A DNA stretch of 64,000 nucleotides from Dama dama (Eukaryota; Chordata; Mammalia; Artiodactyla; Cervidae): contig NC_083685.1 of NCBI RefSeq assembly GCF_033118175.1, positions 117,932,501 through 117,996,500 of the forward strand. The letters are read 5' to 3'. Every line of letters begins with the position of its first letter. The stretch's first letter is position 1. The translations under genes and the position numbers were made by a program. The notes below the pieces were generated by a model. That model was not told the DNA's origin. It did not search any database and saw only the letters and a program-made list of their open reading frames with translations. Positions 11,530 through 22,467 of the stretch are shown piece by piece.

Positions 11530-13672
11530 TTGATGGGAGAGACTGACTGAGGGGGAAACTGGGTCTTGTTCTGATGGGCAGGGCCATGCTCAGTAAATCT
11601 GTAATCCAATTTTCTGTTGATGGGTTGGAATCAAGTCCCTTATGATTATACAGTGGAAGTAAGAAATAGATTCAAGGGATTAGATCTGATAGAGTGCCTG
11701 AAGAACTATGGACAGAAGTTCATGACATTGTACAAGAGGCAGGGATCAAGACCATCCCCAAGAAAAAGAAATGCAAAAAGGCAAAATGGTTGTCTGAGGA
11801 GGCCTTACAAATAGCTGTGAATAGAAGAGAAGCAAAAGGCAAAGGAGGAAAGGAAAGAAAGATATACCCATTTGAATGCAGAGTTCCAAAGAATAGCAAG
11901 GAGAGATAAGAAAGCCTTCCTCAGTGATCAGTGCAAAGAAATAGAGGAAAACAATAGAACAGGAAAGACCAGAGATCTCTTCAAGAAAATTGGAGATACC
12001 AAGGGAACATTTCATGCAAAGAAGGGCACAATAAAGGACAGAAATGGTATAGACCTAACAGAAACAGAAGATATTAAGAAGAGGTGGCAAGAATACACAG
12101 AAGAACTATACAAAAAAGATCTTCATGACCCAGATAACCTCGACGGGTGTGATCACTCACCTAGAGCCAGACATCCTGGAATGCGAAGTCGAGTGGTCCT
12201 TAGGAAGCATCACTACGAATAAAGCTAGCAGAGGTGATGGAATTTCAGTTGAGTTATTTCAAATCCTAAAAGATGATACTGTTAAAGTGCTGCACTCAAT
12301 ATACCAGCAAATTTGGAAAACTCAGCAGTGGCCACAGGACTGGAAAAGGGCAGTGTTCATTCCAATCCCAAAGAAAGGCAATGCCAAAGAATGCTCAAAC
12401 TACCGCACAGTTGCACTCATCTCACACGCTTGCAAAGTAATGCTCAAAATTCTCCAAGCCAGGCTTCAGCAGTATGTGAACCATGAACTTCCAGATGTTC
12501 AAGCTGGATTTAGAAAAGGCAGAGGAACCAGAGATCAAATTGCCAACATCTGTTGGATCATCGAAAAAGCAAGAGAATTCCAGAAAAACATCTACTTCTG
12601 CTTTATTGACGATGCCAAAGCCTTTGACCGTGTGAATCAACACAAACTGTGGAAAATGCTTCAAGAGATGGGAATACCAGACCACTTGACCTGCCTCTTG
12701 AGAAACCTGTATGCAGGTCAGGAAGCAACAGTTAGAAATGGACATGAAACAACAGACTGGTTCTAAATCGGGAAAGGAGTACGTCAAGGCTGTCTATTGT
12801 CACCCTGCTTATTTAACTTATATGCAGAGTACATCATGAGAAACACTGGGCTGGATGAAGCACAAGCTGGAATCAAGATTTCTGGGAGAAATATCAATAA
12901 CCTCAGATATGCAGAAGACACCACCCTTATGGCAGAAAGCGAAGAACTAAAGAGCCTCTTAAAGAAAGTGAAAGAAGAGAGTGAAAAAGTTGGCTTAAAA
13001 CTCAACATTCAGAAAACTAAGATCACAGCATCTGGTCCCATTACTTGATGGCAAATAGATGGGGAAACAGTGGAAACAGTGACAGACTTTATTTTCTTGG
13101 GCTCCAAAATCACTGCAGATGGTGACTGCAGCCATGAAATTAAAAGACACTTGCCCCTTGGAAGAAAAGTTATGACCAACCTAGACAGCATATTAAAAAA
13201 CAGAGACATTACTTTGCCAACAAAGGTCCATCTAGTCAAAGCTATGATTTTTCCAGTAGTCATGTATGGATGTGAGAGTTGGACAGAAAGCTAAGTGCCA
13301 AAGAATTGATGCTTTTGAACTGTGGTGTTGGGGAAACTCTTGAGAGTCCCCTGGCTTGCAAGGAGATCCAACCAGTCCATCCTAAAGGAGATCAGTCCTG
13401 AATATTCACTGGAAGGACTGATGCTGAAGCTGAAGCTCCAATACTTTGGCCATCTGGTGTGAAGAACTGACTTATTGGAAAAGCCCCTGTTGCTGGGAAA
13501 GACTGAAGGCAGGAGGGGAAGGGGATGACAAAATGAGATGGTTGGATGGCATCACTGACTCAGTGGACATGAGTTTGAGTAAACTCCGGGAGTTGGTGAT
13601 GGACAGGGAGGCCTGGTGTGCTGCAGTCCATGGGGTGGCAAGGAGTCAGACCACAATTGAGTGACTGAACTG
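11530..13672 (+). mobile_element. BovB (RTE) LINE, 5'-truncated, with broken reverse transcriptase
   Basis: The longest mobile element here. The left end (CTGATGGGCAGGGCCATGC) is followed by an apparent internal deletion near 11635, then the reverse-transcriptase half of the ORF. Readable blocks: FKKIGDTKGTFHAKKG (frame of 11872), QEGFIPIPKKG-like VFIPIPKKGNAKECSNYRT, QAGFRKGRGTRDQIANICWI and FCFIDDAKAFDRVNQHKLW (frame of 12125). The ORF breaks by frameshifts around 11880-12130 and by a stop at 12764-12766; a later block continues from 12797. The catalytic YADD box reads YAED (12908-12919), so the enzyme is dead. The 3' end is shared with Bov-tA. BovB entered ruminants by horizontal transfer. 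Confidence 0.92.
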
Positions 13673-13877
13673 ATTGAACTAACCCATAATCCTAGAGGGA
13701 TCAGGGTGAGTGATTCTCAAACTTACGTCAAAACAGCCTAAGAAGGACCTGTATGAGCTTGTTAAAAATAGAGATGCTCAAACTGCAGCTGGACCGCCCA
13801 GCTCCGGTCCCAGTGTGTGTTCGTGTGCACACACATGCATTTAATAAACTTCCAGTTTATTCTAAAAGATGTCCCTT
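13673..13877 (+). mobile_element. MER5-like DNA transposon remnant (uncertain)
   Basis: GAGTGATTCTCAAACTTACG and GAGCTTGTTAAAAATAGAGA resemble a MER5-type nonautonomous hAT element. Ends are not defined. Confidence 0.35.
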
Positions 13878-14200
13878 GGGAATTCCCTGGTGGTCCAGTG
13901 GTTAAGACTCCACACTTCCAGTGGAGGGGCCAAGAGTTCTATCCATTGTCGGGGAACTGAGATCCCACATGGCGTGTGCATGGGTGTCTGACTCTTTGCG
14001 ACCCCATGGACTGCTCCTCTGTCGATGGGATTTTCCAGGCAAGAATATTGGAATGGGTTGCCATTCCCTTCTCCAGGGGATCTTCCTGACCCCAGGGATT
14101 GAACCCGGGTCTCCTGCATTGCAGGCAGATTCTCTACTGTCTGAGCCATCGGGGAAGCCCCCACGGCGTGGTGAAGCCAAATTAAAAAATAAAATAAAAT
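13878..14200 (+). mobile_element. CHR-type SINE split by a Bov-tA insertion
   Basis: The left half (GGGAATTCCCTGGTGGTCCA to GAGATCCCACATGGCGTG) and right half (ACGGCGTGGTGAAGCCAAAT plus AATAAAATAAAAT tail) belong to one element. The repeated CAC(A)(T)GGCGTG at the junctions is the target duplication of the inserted Bov-tA. Confidence 0.85.
13978..14160 (-). mobile_element. Bov-tA SINE nested in CHR
   Basis: TGCATGGGTGTCTGACTCTT, CCAGGCAAGAATATTGGAAT, TCTGAGCCATCGGGGAAGCC. Younger than the CHR that it splits. Confidence 0.9.
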
Positions 14201-14205
14201 GCACT

Positions 14206-14318
14206 GGGAATTCCCTGGCAAATCCACTGATTAGGATTCTGCACTTTTCATGGCCAGGGCCCAGGGTCAATCCCTGGTGGGTCTCCAAAGCCACTTGGCA
14301 TAGTCAAAAAAGGAAAAA
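14206..14318 (+). mobile_element. CHR-type SINE
   Basis: GGGAATTCCCTGGCAAATCC, GGGCCCAGGGTCAATCCCTG, ending GCATAGTCAAAAAAGG. Diverged tandem neighbour of the previous CHR. Confidence 0.7.
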
Positions 14319-15052
14319 ATGAGTCCCTCATCAAGCATCACTGCTTAGGTGATTTCCCATGTTTTTGTACTATGAACAAGACAGCGATGAACATCTTTGT
14401 ATGTAAATCTTCCTCTGTGGGTCTACTGATTGCCTTAGGAAAGATTCCTGGAAATGGAATGATGGCGCCAAAGCAGGAAGGTTTCTCAGGCTCTCGGAGG
14501 AGTTCTTCTCCGGGAAGATGGTGCTGCTCTCTCTCCCGCTGGCAGCTTCTAGAGATGCTTGTCCCACCACGCCCCCATTATTATGGCCATTTTGGACAAG
14601 AAAGAATACAGGAATAGTTGCTATTAAATGTGAAAGAAAAATTGCCTAGCTGGGTGGTTTTTTAAGAGGGACATTTAGCAAGCTTTTGAAGTATAATTAC
14701 TGTTTAATCAAGCCTGGGAACGCACAGTCATTAGTTTCTTTTTGTGCATGCTTAGTAATTTTGCCAACGAACGCTGTGAGCACCCATCACTTCATCTGTT
14801 TTCCAGGGCTCACGCTGCTTGTCTGTTTTCCTAGAAGAGCTTCAGTCTCTGTCGTATTCTCTCTCTCTCTGTCTTTGTGTCTCTGCCTCTCTTTCTTTTG
14901 CTGAGGTATGTAGACACTGAGTTTAGTTTCTTCTTTTCTGGAGGCTCAGGTAACGGGCAGGTTCCCTCACCAAGATGCTCACACCCACCAGGTGGGCAGG
15001 GGGCTGCTGACTGCCCACCACCTAGAATGGTGCTTAACGCTCTTGACTATTA
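14319..15052. other. Intergenic DNA; possible LINE debris
   Basis: About 14360-14480 (GACAGCGATGAACATCTTTG, CCTTAGGAAAGATTCCTGG) looks like old LINE-derived DNA. 14850-14900 is a TCTCTG-rich stretch. Nothing else is named. Confidence 0.35.
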
Positions 15053-15376
15053 GACTTCCCTGGTGGTGCGGTATATAAGAATCCGCCTGACAATGTAGGG
15101 GACATGAGTTCGATCCCAGGTCCAGGAAGATCTCACATGCCCAAAGCAGCTAAGCCTGTGTGCCACAACTACTGAGCCAGCATTCTAGAGCCCTCAGTCT
15201 GCAACTGCTGAGGCCTGTATGCCCGAGAGCCCACGCTCTGCAACCAGAGAAACCACTGCAATGAGAAGCCCGAGCACCGCAATGAAGAGAAGCCCCCGCT
15301 CGCTGTGACTAGAGAAAGTCCAAGTGCAGCAATTAAGACACACCACAGTCAAAAAATAAAATAAAGAAAGAAATCT
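15053..15376 (+). mobile_element. Long CHR-type SINE
   Basis: GACTTCCCTGGTGGTGCGG, CCACAACTACTGAGCCAGCA, CACTGCAATGAGAAGCCCGA, CAGCAATTAAGACACACC and an A-rich tail. Near full length. Confidence 0.85.
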
Positions 15377-15990
15377 AAAAAAATATAATGAAGCAAAACA
15401 GACTAAACCTATATAGACGGTGGGAGGATATCGACTGTTAAATGAAAACAGCAGGAGAGAAAAAACATGTTCGGAATGATCTCATTTCTGTGAAAGGAAA
15501 TCATTTATTCAAACAACATTTAATAAGGAAGTATTGTGGCTCAGAGAGTAAAGAATCTGCCTGCAATGCAGGAGACCAGGGTTCAATCCCTGGGTCGGGA
15601 AGATCCCCCGGAAAAGGGAATGGCAACCCACTCCAGTGTTCTTGCCTGGAAAATCCTATGGACAGAGGAGCCTGGCTGGCTATAGTCCATGGGGTCGCAA
15701 AGGCTCAGACATGACAGCGACTAACACTCACTCATATGCCAGATGCTGTGGCTAAATAGGTAAATCCACACAAAGCTTGCCTACATGGATGTGCATAACC
15801 AGGGTTTATCACTAAACAGAAAGGAGCCTGGAAGGACCTGTTCACCCTGGTTATTTCAAGGCAGAGTGAATAGGAGCAGGGAAATGGTTTTAAGAGTTTT
15901 CATATTTTACTCTCTACCCTTCTATATCGTTTGGATTTTTTCCACAGTAAATATGCACCATGTTTGTAATTTAAAATAATACAGAATGAA
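15377..15990 (+). mobile_element. Old LINE-1 fragment split by Bov-tA
   Basis: GGAATGATCTCATTTCTGTG on the left and CTTCTATATCGTTTGGATTT with CAGTAAATATGCACCATGTT on the right are LINE-1 3' motifs. A Bov-tA lies between them. Confidence 0.45.
15535..15731 (+). mobile_element. Bov-tA SINE
   Basis: GTGGCTCAGAGAGTAAAGAA, TGCAATGCAGGAGACCAGGG, GAGGAGCCTGGCTGGCTATA, GCGACTAACACTCACTCA. Confidence 0.92.
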
Positions 15991-16902
15991 GAAATGAAAT
16001 AGTGGGGAAACAGAGCCCATGATATAGCCAGGCTGGGGGACCCAGGCCTGAGCTGATTTCTCACCCCTGCTCCTTGGGACTCCGTCACTTCGCTCTCCAT
16101 CCACTCAAAGGTTTGGTCTTCAGTCTCTCCAAAGAAATCAGCCAGAGAAACAGAGATGACCATTGGGTAGGGTTCAAGTTTACCCCCCAGCTGTTACCAC
16201 TTGGTCCCCTGGTCCCAGGTCTCCTGGAGGAGTTCCTTGTGACTTAAATGTGTCCATGTGTGATAGCGATTCATTTTATTTTTAATTTTGAAAACTTACC
16301 AGCCTTCAGAAAAGTTACAAGAAGTAATACAATGAGCAGTTGTATATTCTTCACCTGGATTCACTAGTTGTTACCATTTTGCACGTTTGCTTTATTTCAC
16401 TCTCTTTTTATGTATTAATTGTAATCTTTGCTGAATTGCTTGAAATTTAGGTATAGACTTCATGACTTTTTATTCTTAATACTAAGAAAATATCCTGTAT
16501 AACCATGGTGTAATATCACACTTGGGAAATTGAACACTAACACTTTGCTATTATCTTGTATACATTTCATATTCAAATATTCCCTATTGGCCCTTTATTG
16601 TCCTTGAGTAACTCCTTTAAAAGAAAAAAAGATTTGAGATCCAATCCAAGATCACGGGTTGCATTTAGTTGTCCAGTCCTTTTCAAGTACCCTTTAATTT
16701 AGAGAAGTTCCTCAGCCCATTCTGGTATTTTCTGATCTGGAGGTACTTAGAAGTCCAAGCCAATTGTGTTAAAACTACGACTACTTTAAATATAATACTG
16801 AATTCTACAAGATACGCGAATTCTCTTATGCCACCACTAGGTGACGCTCTAGCAGCTCTTGCCCTTCAACAGCCCTTAGGAAAAGATCCTTGTTTTAAGG
16901 AT
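15991..16902. other. Intergenic AT-rich DNA, partly old LINE
   Basis: 16270-16620 (GAAAAGTTACAAGAAGTAAT, CTTCACCTGGATTCACTAG) resembles old LINE-1 3' sequence. 15995-16260 and 16630-16900 are unnamed. Confidence 0.35.
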
Positions 16903-16914
16903 TGTCTCAACCAA

Positions 16915-17470
16915 CCCAGACTGCATATTAAAAAGCAGAGACAAAAAAATAAAATAAAATAAATTTAAATAAATAAATAAATAAAAAGCAGAGACATTAC
17001 TTTGCCAACAAAGGTAAGTCAAGGCTATGGTTTTTCCAGTAGTCATGTATGGATGTGAGAGTTGGACTATAAAGAAAGCTGAGCATCAAAGAATCGATGC
17101 TTTTGAACTGTGGTGTTGGAGAAGACTTTTGAGAGTCACTTGGACTGCAAGGAGATCCAACCAGTCCATCCTAAAGGAAATCAGTCCTGAATGTTCATTG
17201 GAAGGAATGATGCTGAAGCTAAAACTCCAATACTTTGGCCCCCTGATTCGAAGAGTGGACTCATTTGAAAAGCTCCTGATGCTGGGAAAGATTGAAGGCA
17301 GGAGGAGAAGGGGATGACAGAGGATAAGATGGTTGGGAGGCATCACCGACTCAATGGACGTGAGTTTGAGTGAACTCCGGGAGTTGGTGATGGACAGGGA
17401 GGCCTGGCGTGCTGCAGTCCATGGGGTCACAAAGAGTCAGACACGACTGAGTGACTGAACTGAACTGAAC
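16915..17470 (+). mobile_element. BovB LINE 3' fragment with intact target duplication
   Basis: Starts at the BovB segment before GCAGAGACATTACTTTGCC and runs to the 3' end TGACTGAACTGAACTGAAC. It is flanked by TGTCTCAACCAA at 16903-16914 and 17471-17482. A 39-bp A/T-rich insert (16944-16982) with its own flanking duplication sits inside. Confidence 0.88.
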
Positions 17471-17534
17471 TGTCTCAACCAAATAAGGCGCTTACTAGGT
17501 AAAGCATATGCTGTTTATGATGCCTGTATATTGG

Positions 17535-17985
17535 GAGGAGGGATAATGTAGGAGTTTGGAGTTAAAAGATACACACTACTGTATATATAATAGATAACCA
17601 ACAAAGACCTACTGTGTAGCACAGGGATGTGTACTCAATATCTTGCAATAACCTATAATGGAAAAGAATCTGAAAATAAAACAAAAAGTACACATATATA
17701 AAACTGAATCATTTTGCCATATTCCTGAAACACACACTGTACCTCAACTGTATTTCTTTTTTTTTTTTTTTTTTAAGATTTCTTTTTAAATGTGGACCAT
17801 TTTTTAAAGTCTTTATTGGACTTTTTACAATATTGCTTCTGTTTAATGTTTTCTTACCCAACCAGGTGCCCAACCAGGGATCAAACCCACACCCTCTGCA
17901 CTGGAAAGTGAAGTCTTAATCACTTGACTACCAGTGAGGTCCCAATCAACTACATTTTAATAAAAATAAAAAAAAATAAAATGCC
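17535..17985 (+). mobile_element. LINE-1 3' end split by CHR
   Basis: TAGATAACCAACAAAGACCT, ACTGTGTAGCACAGGGATGT, AATAACCTATAATGGAAAAG, resuming after the SINE as CATTTTAATAAAAATAAA. Confidence 0.7.
17756..17943 (-). mobile_element. CHR-type SINE nested in LINE-1
   Basis: T-run at left, CAACCAGGGATCAAACCCAC, CACTTGACTACCAGTGAGGT. Flanked by TCAACTGTATTT (17744-17755) and TCAACTACATTT (17946-17957). Confidence 0.82.
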
Positions 17986-18021
17986 TATCTCTTTATAAAT
18001 GTGGTATCCTCTCAAGATACC

Positions 18022-18373
18022 TTGATGCTTTTGGATTGTGATGCTGGAGAAGATTTTTGTCCGTTGGATGGCAAGGAGATGAAACCAGTCAACCCTAAAG
18101 GAAATCACTCCTGACTATTCACTGGAAGGACTGATACTGAAGCTGAAGCTCCCACACTTTGGCCATGAGATTCGAAGAACCAACTCATTGGAAAAGATTG
18201 AAGGCGGGAGAAGGGAGCCACAGGGGACAAGATGGTTGGTGGCATCACCGACTCAATGGACATGAACCTGAGCAAACTCCAGGAGATAGTGGAGGACAGG
18301 GAAGCCTGCCATGCTACAGTCCATGGGGTCGCAAAGAGTTGGACGTGACTTAGTGACTGAACAATGACAACAT
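18022..18373 (+). mobile_element. BovB LINE 3' fragment
   Basis: GATGCTTTTGGATTGTGATG, CACTGGAAGGACTGATACTG, CGACTCAATGGACATGAACC, GGGGTCGCAAAGAGTTGGAC. Confidence 0.85.
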
Positions 18374-18569
18374 CCTTTAAGAACATCCTCCCAGCAACAG
18401 CGGGATATTGTTCATCAGGATGCTGACTCAGTGGGGCTGTTGTAGGTCCTAAGATTATGCCTTTCTAACAAGTTTCAGGGTGACTGTGATGCTGCCGCTT
18501 TGGGGAACACACCTGGAGGAGCAGGGTTAGCAGAAGCATATGAAGAATCATATCTATTTACACTTGAAA

Positions 18570-18796
18570 TGTGAAAGTGAAAGTGTTAGTCATTCAGTTG
18601 TGTCCATGACTCTTTGTGACCCCATGGACTGGGGCCCGCCAGGTTCCTCTGTCCATGGGATTCTCCAAACAAGAATAGTGAAGTGGGTAGCCGTGCCCTT
18701 CCCCAGTGGATCTTCCCACCCCAGGGATTAAACCTGTGTCTCTTGCATCTCCTGTATTATAGGCGGATTCTTTACCATCTGAGCCATCAATGAGGC
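18570..18796 (-). mobile_element. Bov-tA SINE
   Basis: GTGAAAGTGAAAGTGTTAGT, GACTCTTTGTGACCCCATGG, GGCGGATTCTTTACCATCTG. Reverse, with a short internal duplication in the tRNA part (TCTTGCATCTCCTGTATTAT). Confidence 0.9.
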
Positions 18797-19029
18797 AACC
18801 TTTATTTTTCTGTCAGAGCCGGCAATGAAGCTGGGCTTATCTCCTGCTTTTTCCCTCCATCCCTTCTCCCTCCCTCCCTCCCTCCTCCCTGGCCCTTTGA
18901 CCTTGGTGCTTCTTGACCACAGCGCCTTTGTTCTAGCTGTCCTCTCTGCCTGCACACTCTTCCCCAGGTATGCTTCTGTTTGGCCAACTCCATCAGCTTC
19001 CTCAAGTCTTTCTCCAAATCTCACTTCTT

Positions 19030-19570
19030 GTTCTTTTTTTTTTAATATATATATATATTTTTTTACTGAAGTCTTCCCTGGTGGCTCAGATGGTAAAGAA
19101 TCTGTCTGCAGTGTAGGAGACCTGGGTTTTATCCCTGGGTTGGGAAGATCCCCTGGAGAAGGGAACAGCAACCCACTCTACTATTCTTGCCTGGAGAATT
19201 CCATGGAGAGAGGAGCCTGGCGGGCAGAGTCAGACACGCCTGAGCGACTAACACACACAAATAGCTGATTTACAAAGTTGTGCCAATCTCTGCTGGACAG
19301 CAAAGTGATTCAGTTGCACACACATAGACATTCTTTTTTCATATTATTTCCCATTATGGTTTATCACAGGATATTGAATATAGTTCTCTGGGCTATACAG
19401 GAGGACCTTGCTGTCCATTCATTCTGTATATAATAGTTGACATCTGCTAATCTCACACTGCCAGCCCTTCCCTGCCCCTCCCCTCTCCCCCTAGGCAACC
19501 ACGAGTCTATTCTCTGTGTCTCTGAGTTTGCTTCTCTTTCGTAGGTAGGTTCAGTTGTGCCATATTTTAG
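19030..19570 (-). mobile_element. LINE-1 3' end, reverse, inserted in L2
   Basis: Poly-T start (19034-19043), then GGTTTATCACAGGATATTGA, CTTGCTGTCCATTCATTCTG, CCTAGGCAACCACGAGTCTA. Target duplication CCAA-TCTCACTTCTT at 19014-19029 and 19571-19586 (one mismatch). Confidence 0.75.
19072..19259 (+). mobile_element. Bov-tA SINE nested in LINE-1
   Basis: TCTTCCCTGGTGGCTCAGAT, CCTGGAGAATTCCATGGAGA, ending CGACTAACACACACAA. The part between GCGGGC and AGAGTCAG lacks the usual TACAGTCCATGGGG segment. Confidence 0.9.
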
Positions 19571-19690
19571 CCAACTCTCACTTCTTACTGAGGCTTGCCC
19601 AGACTACCCTATTGAACACTGCCCAGTGATCTCCTCTCTCCTTCAGTCTGCTCATTTTCCTATAGTCCTTGCCAGTTTTTCATGTATCAT

Positions 19691-19941
19691 TGCTGCTGCT
19701 GCTGCTAAGTCGCTTCAGTCGTGTCCGACTCTGTGCGACCCCATAGATGACAGCCCACCAGGCTCCCCCCGTCCCTGGGATTCTCTAGGCAAGAATACTG
19801 GAGTGGGTTGCCATTTTCTTCTCCAATTCATGAAAGTGAAAACTGAAAGTGAAGTCACTCAGTCGTGTCTGACCCTTAGCGACCCCATGGACTGCAGCCT
19901 ACCAGGCTCCTCCGTCCACGGAATTTTCCAGGCAAGAGTAC
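19691..19941 (-). mobile_element. BOVA2 SINE inserted in L2
   Basis: Two Bov-A units in reverse joined by GTGAAAACTGAAAGTGAAG, with a TGC repeat at the left end. Perfect 13-bp target duplication TTTCATGTATCAT at 19678-19690 and 19942-19954, indicating a young insertion. Confidence 0.93.
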
Positions 19942-20120
19942 TTTCATGTATCATGGAATATGCTTATTATATTAATTGCTTATTTCTCTCTCTCTCTACT
20001 AGAATCTAAGTTCCACGAAGGCAGATATCTCTGTCTATTTTCTTCACTGATATACCCCCAGTACCTAGAACAGTGTCTGGCACATAGTAGGTTCACAAGA
20101 AAATATTTGTGCTCCTTAAC

Positions 20121-20882
20121 GAGAGCTTCAAGGTGGCAGCTCCCAATCCCCTCATTCAGTTGATGAAGAAATGAGCTCCAGATCTTTGGGCATGATAAAG
20201 ACGTGCACAAGGGTCACAGGGATTGTAGGGAGATTGTCCAGTTTGTCTAAATGAATATAATTTAAAAACAGGACTTGTTTGTATCAGTCAATTTTTCCTT
20301 TTTTCTTTTTCTATTTGTTGTTTTTTTTCCTATCAGTTAAATTTTAAACTGCCATCTTAATTGTTATTATTTGTGTTCGGCCTTTTCCCAAAAGGATCTG
20401 AAGCTGCTGATGAGATGAAATGTCATATAAAACAGAACAGTTAGGAATCAAGTTGGAAGCGATAGCATCTAAAGGAAGAGGGAGTTGACTTTAACAAGCC
20501 CTTGACGGTAGTTAATTGCCCTAATGGGGTACAGAATTTGGCGCTGACTTCTTTGGCAGCCGCGTCAAACGGGAAGCACGTGGGGCTACAGAGTATTCCT
20601 TGTCTGTGCTAAGAATGTCTGAACACTCAGCAGGGACGCACTTCCAGGAGGAATACAGTACAAGCCCAGAGAACTCTGTGTGACATCCAGTGGCCCCAAG
20701 TGGGCTCCTGTTTACGAAAACCCCCAAAATCCTCATTGAAGACTGCGATCCTTTTATCCGGGAACACTAAAAGCGTGACGTTAAAGCACATGATGATTGC
20801 TCGTGAGTTCTTTTCTGATGCTCTTCCTGAAAATAAAGGTGAAAACCAGAGAATCTAGAAGAAAACATGGATAAACATGTCT
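20121..20882. other. Intergenic DNA, no feature recognised
   Basis: Unique, partly T-rich (20296-20330). Nothing named. Confidence 0.45.
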
Positions 20883-21101
20883 GTGTGCTCAGTCGCTTTA
20901 GTCGTGTCTGACACTTTGAGACTCTAAGGACTGTAGCTCGCCAGGTTCCTTTGTCCATGGGATTCTCCAGGCAAGGATACTGGAGTGGGTTGCCATGCCC
21001 TCCTCCAGAGATCTTCCCCACCCAGGGATCAGATTCATTTCTCCTGTGGCTCCTGCATTGCTGGCGGATTCTTTCCTGCTGAGCCACCTGGGAAGCCCCA
21101 G
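20883..21101 (-). mobile_element. Bov-tA SINE
   Basis: GCTCAGTCGCTTTAGTCGTG, GGATACTGGAGTGGGTTGCC, GCTGAGCCACCTGGGAAGCC. Target duplication TAAACATGTCT at 20872-20882 and 21102-21112. Confidence 0.92.
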
Positions 21102-21225
21102 TAAACATGTCTAGGAATACATTTTACAAATATTTGCTGTCTCAGATTTTTGACAAACATTGAACCAGAGGCAGTTCACGGACTGAATTTTCATATCTTC
21201 AGTGGCAGGGGGATATTTATTTTCT

Positions 21226-21413
21226 ACCGGATGGCACAGTGTTAAAGAATCCACGCAGGAGATAAGAGTTTGATTCCTGTGTTGGGAAGATCCCCTGGAG
21301 TGGGAAATGGCAACCCACTCCAGTATTCTTGCCTGGAAAATTCCATGGACAGAGGAGTCTGGCAGGCTATAGTCCATGGGGTCATAAAGTCTCAGACACA
21401 ACTGAGCAAATGA
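21226..21413 (+). mobile_element. Bov-tA SINE
   Basis: GATGGCACAGTGTTAAAGAA, GGGAAATGGCAACCCACTCC, AGGAGTCTGGCAGGCTATAG, CTGAGCAAATGAGAC. The tRNA head is diverged. Confidence 0.88.
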
Positions 21414-21980
21414 GACAGAATCACGAGAAAACACCAAGCACTATAAATAGAATCCTCTTTCTTTTTTTCCCAGAGGGTACCCCTCCCGAGACCCAGCTAG
21501 ATCAAGGACAGAGAGGACAAGAGCGAAAGTCACTTCTGTTTATTTAAGTTGCAGAAAGTATTTGCTAGGGTGTGTTTTATATCCAAAAGAAGTATCCAGC
21601 AAATTCACCTCTTGGGCCACCAGGAAGCTGTCCTCCACCATCAAGTAAGGACAATTGCTCTGTGTTCTGTCGATGCTTTTTCAAAACCCAGTTCTTTTAC
21701 AAAGCTTCTGAATATCCTGTATTTTCATAATTATAATATGTTTTTTCCTATAAATTCCTTCTCTGAAAAAAAATCATTTAAAGATTTCCCCTTTAAAATA
21801 ATTCATGGTCTAATGACAGGAATAAGCACACCTAGACAAATAACTACAAGAAATGTGATGAGTGCCATACTCATCAGTACATGGGTAAGAGTGGCCGGAC
21901 CATTTCCTTTAACAACAATGTACTTCCTCTTTTTACATTTGTACATCATTATATTGTGGATTGTTCTGCTGGGATCAGTC
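21414..21980. other. Intergenic DNA, no feature recognised
   Basis: Unique; a 162-codon plus-strand frame (21549-22037) runs into the next SINE and resembles no protein. Confidence 0.4.
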
Positions 21981-22184
21981 TTTTTATTTTTTAAAAAAAT
22001 ATTTATTTATCAAATAAAGAGTTGTGCTAGGTCTTAGGTGCAGCACGTGTGATCTTTAGTTGCAGAATGCAAACTCTTAGTTGCGGCATGTGGGATCTAG
22101 CTCCCTGATCAGGGATCAAACCCAGGCCCCCTGCATTGGGAGTGCAGAGTCTTAGCCACCCCACCGGATCACCAGGGAAGTCTC
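21981..22184 (-). mobile_element. CHR-type SINE
   Basis: TTATTTATCAAATAAAGAG, TCTTAGTTGCGGCATGTGGG, CTCCCTGATCAGGGATCAAA, GGATCACCAGGGAAGTC. Confidence 0.85.
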
Positions 22185-22209
22185 TGGTAAACATTTAAAT
22201 AGAAATCAC

Positions 22210-22467
22210 GGGACTTCCCATGGTCCAGTGGTTAAGAATCCGCCTGCTAATGCAGAGGAAACAGGTTTGATTCCTGGTCCAGGAAGATTCCATGTGCCAT
22301 GGGGCAACAAATCTGGTGCACCACAACCACTAGAGTCCATGTGCCCTAGAGTCCATGCTCTGCAACAAGAGAGTAGCCCCCACTCTCTGCAATTAGAGAA
22401 AGTCCGAGCAACAACAAAGACTCGGTGCAGCCAAAAATAAAATAATTGATTCAACTTAAAAAAGAGA
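22210..22467 (+). mobile_element. Long CHR-type SINE
   Basis: GGGACTTCCCATGGTCCAGT, CCACAACCACTAGAGTCCAT, CAACAAAGACTCGGTGCAGC, A-rich tail. Adjacent and opposite to the previous CHR. Confidence 0.85.

Larger units (their letters stand above)
18890..20120 (+). mobile_element. L2 LINE remnant, split by LINE-1 and BOVA2 insertions
   Basis: Pieces at about 18890-19029, 19571-19690 and 19942-20120 read continuously as an L2 3' end: CTCTCTGCCTGCACACTCTT, GAGGCTTGCCCAGACTACCC, CTAGAATCTAAGTTCCACGA, ACAGTGTCTGGCACATAGTA. The two gaps are the insertions listed separately. Confidence 0.6.

Noticed and set aside
11617..13664. Several 60-213-codon open frames as cellular genes
   Set aside because: They are fragments of the BovB reverse transcriptase in shifting frames.
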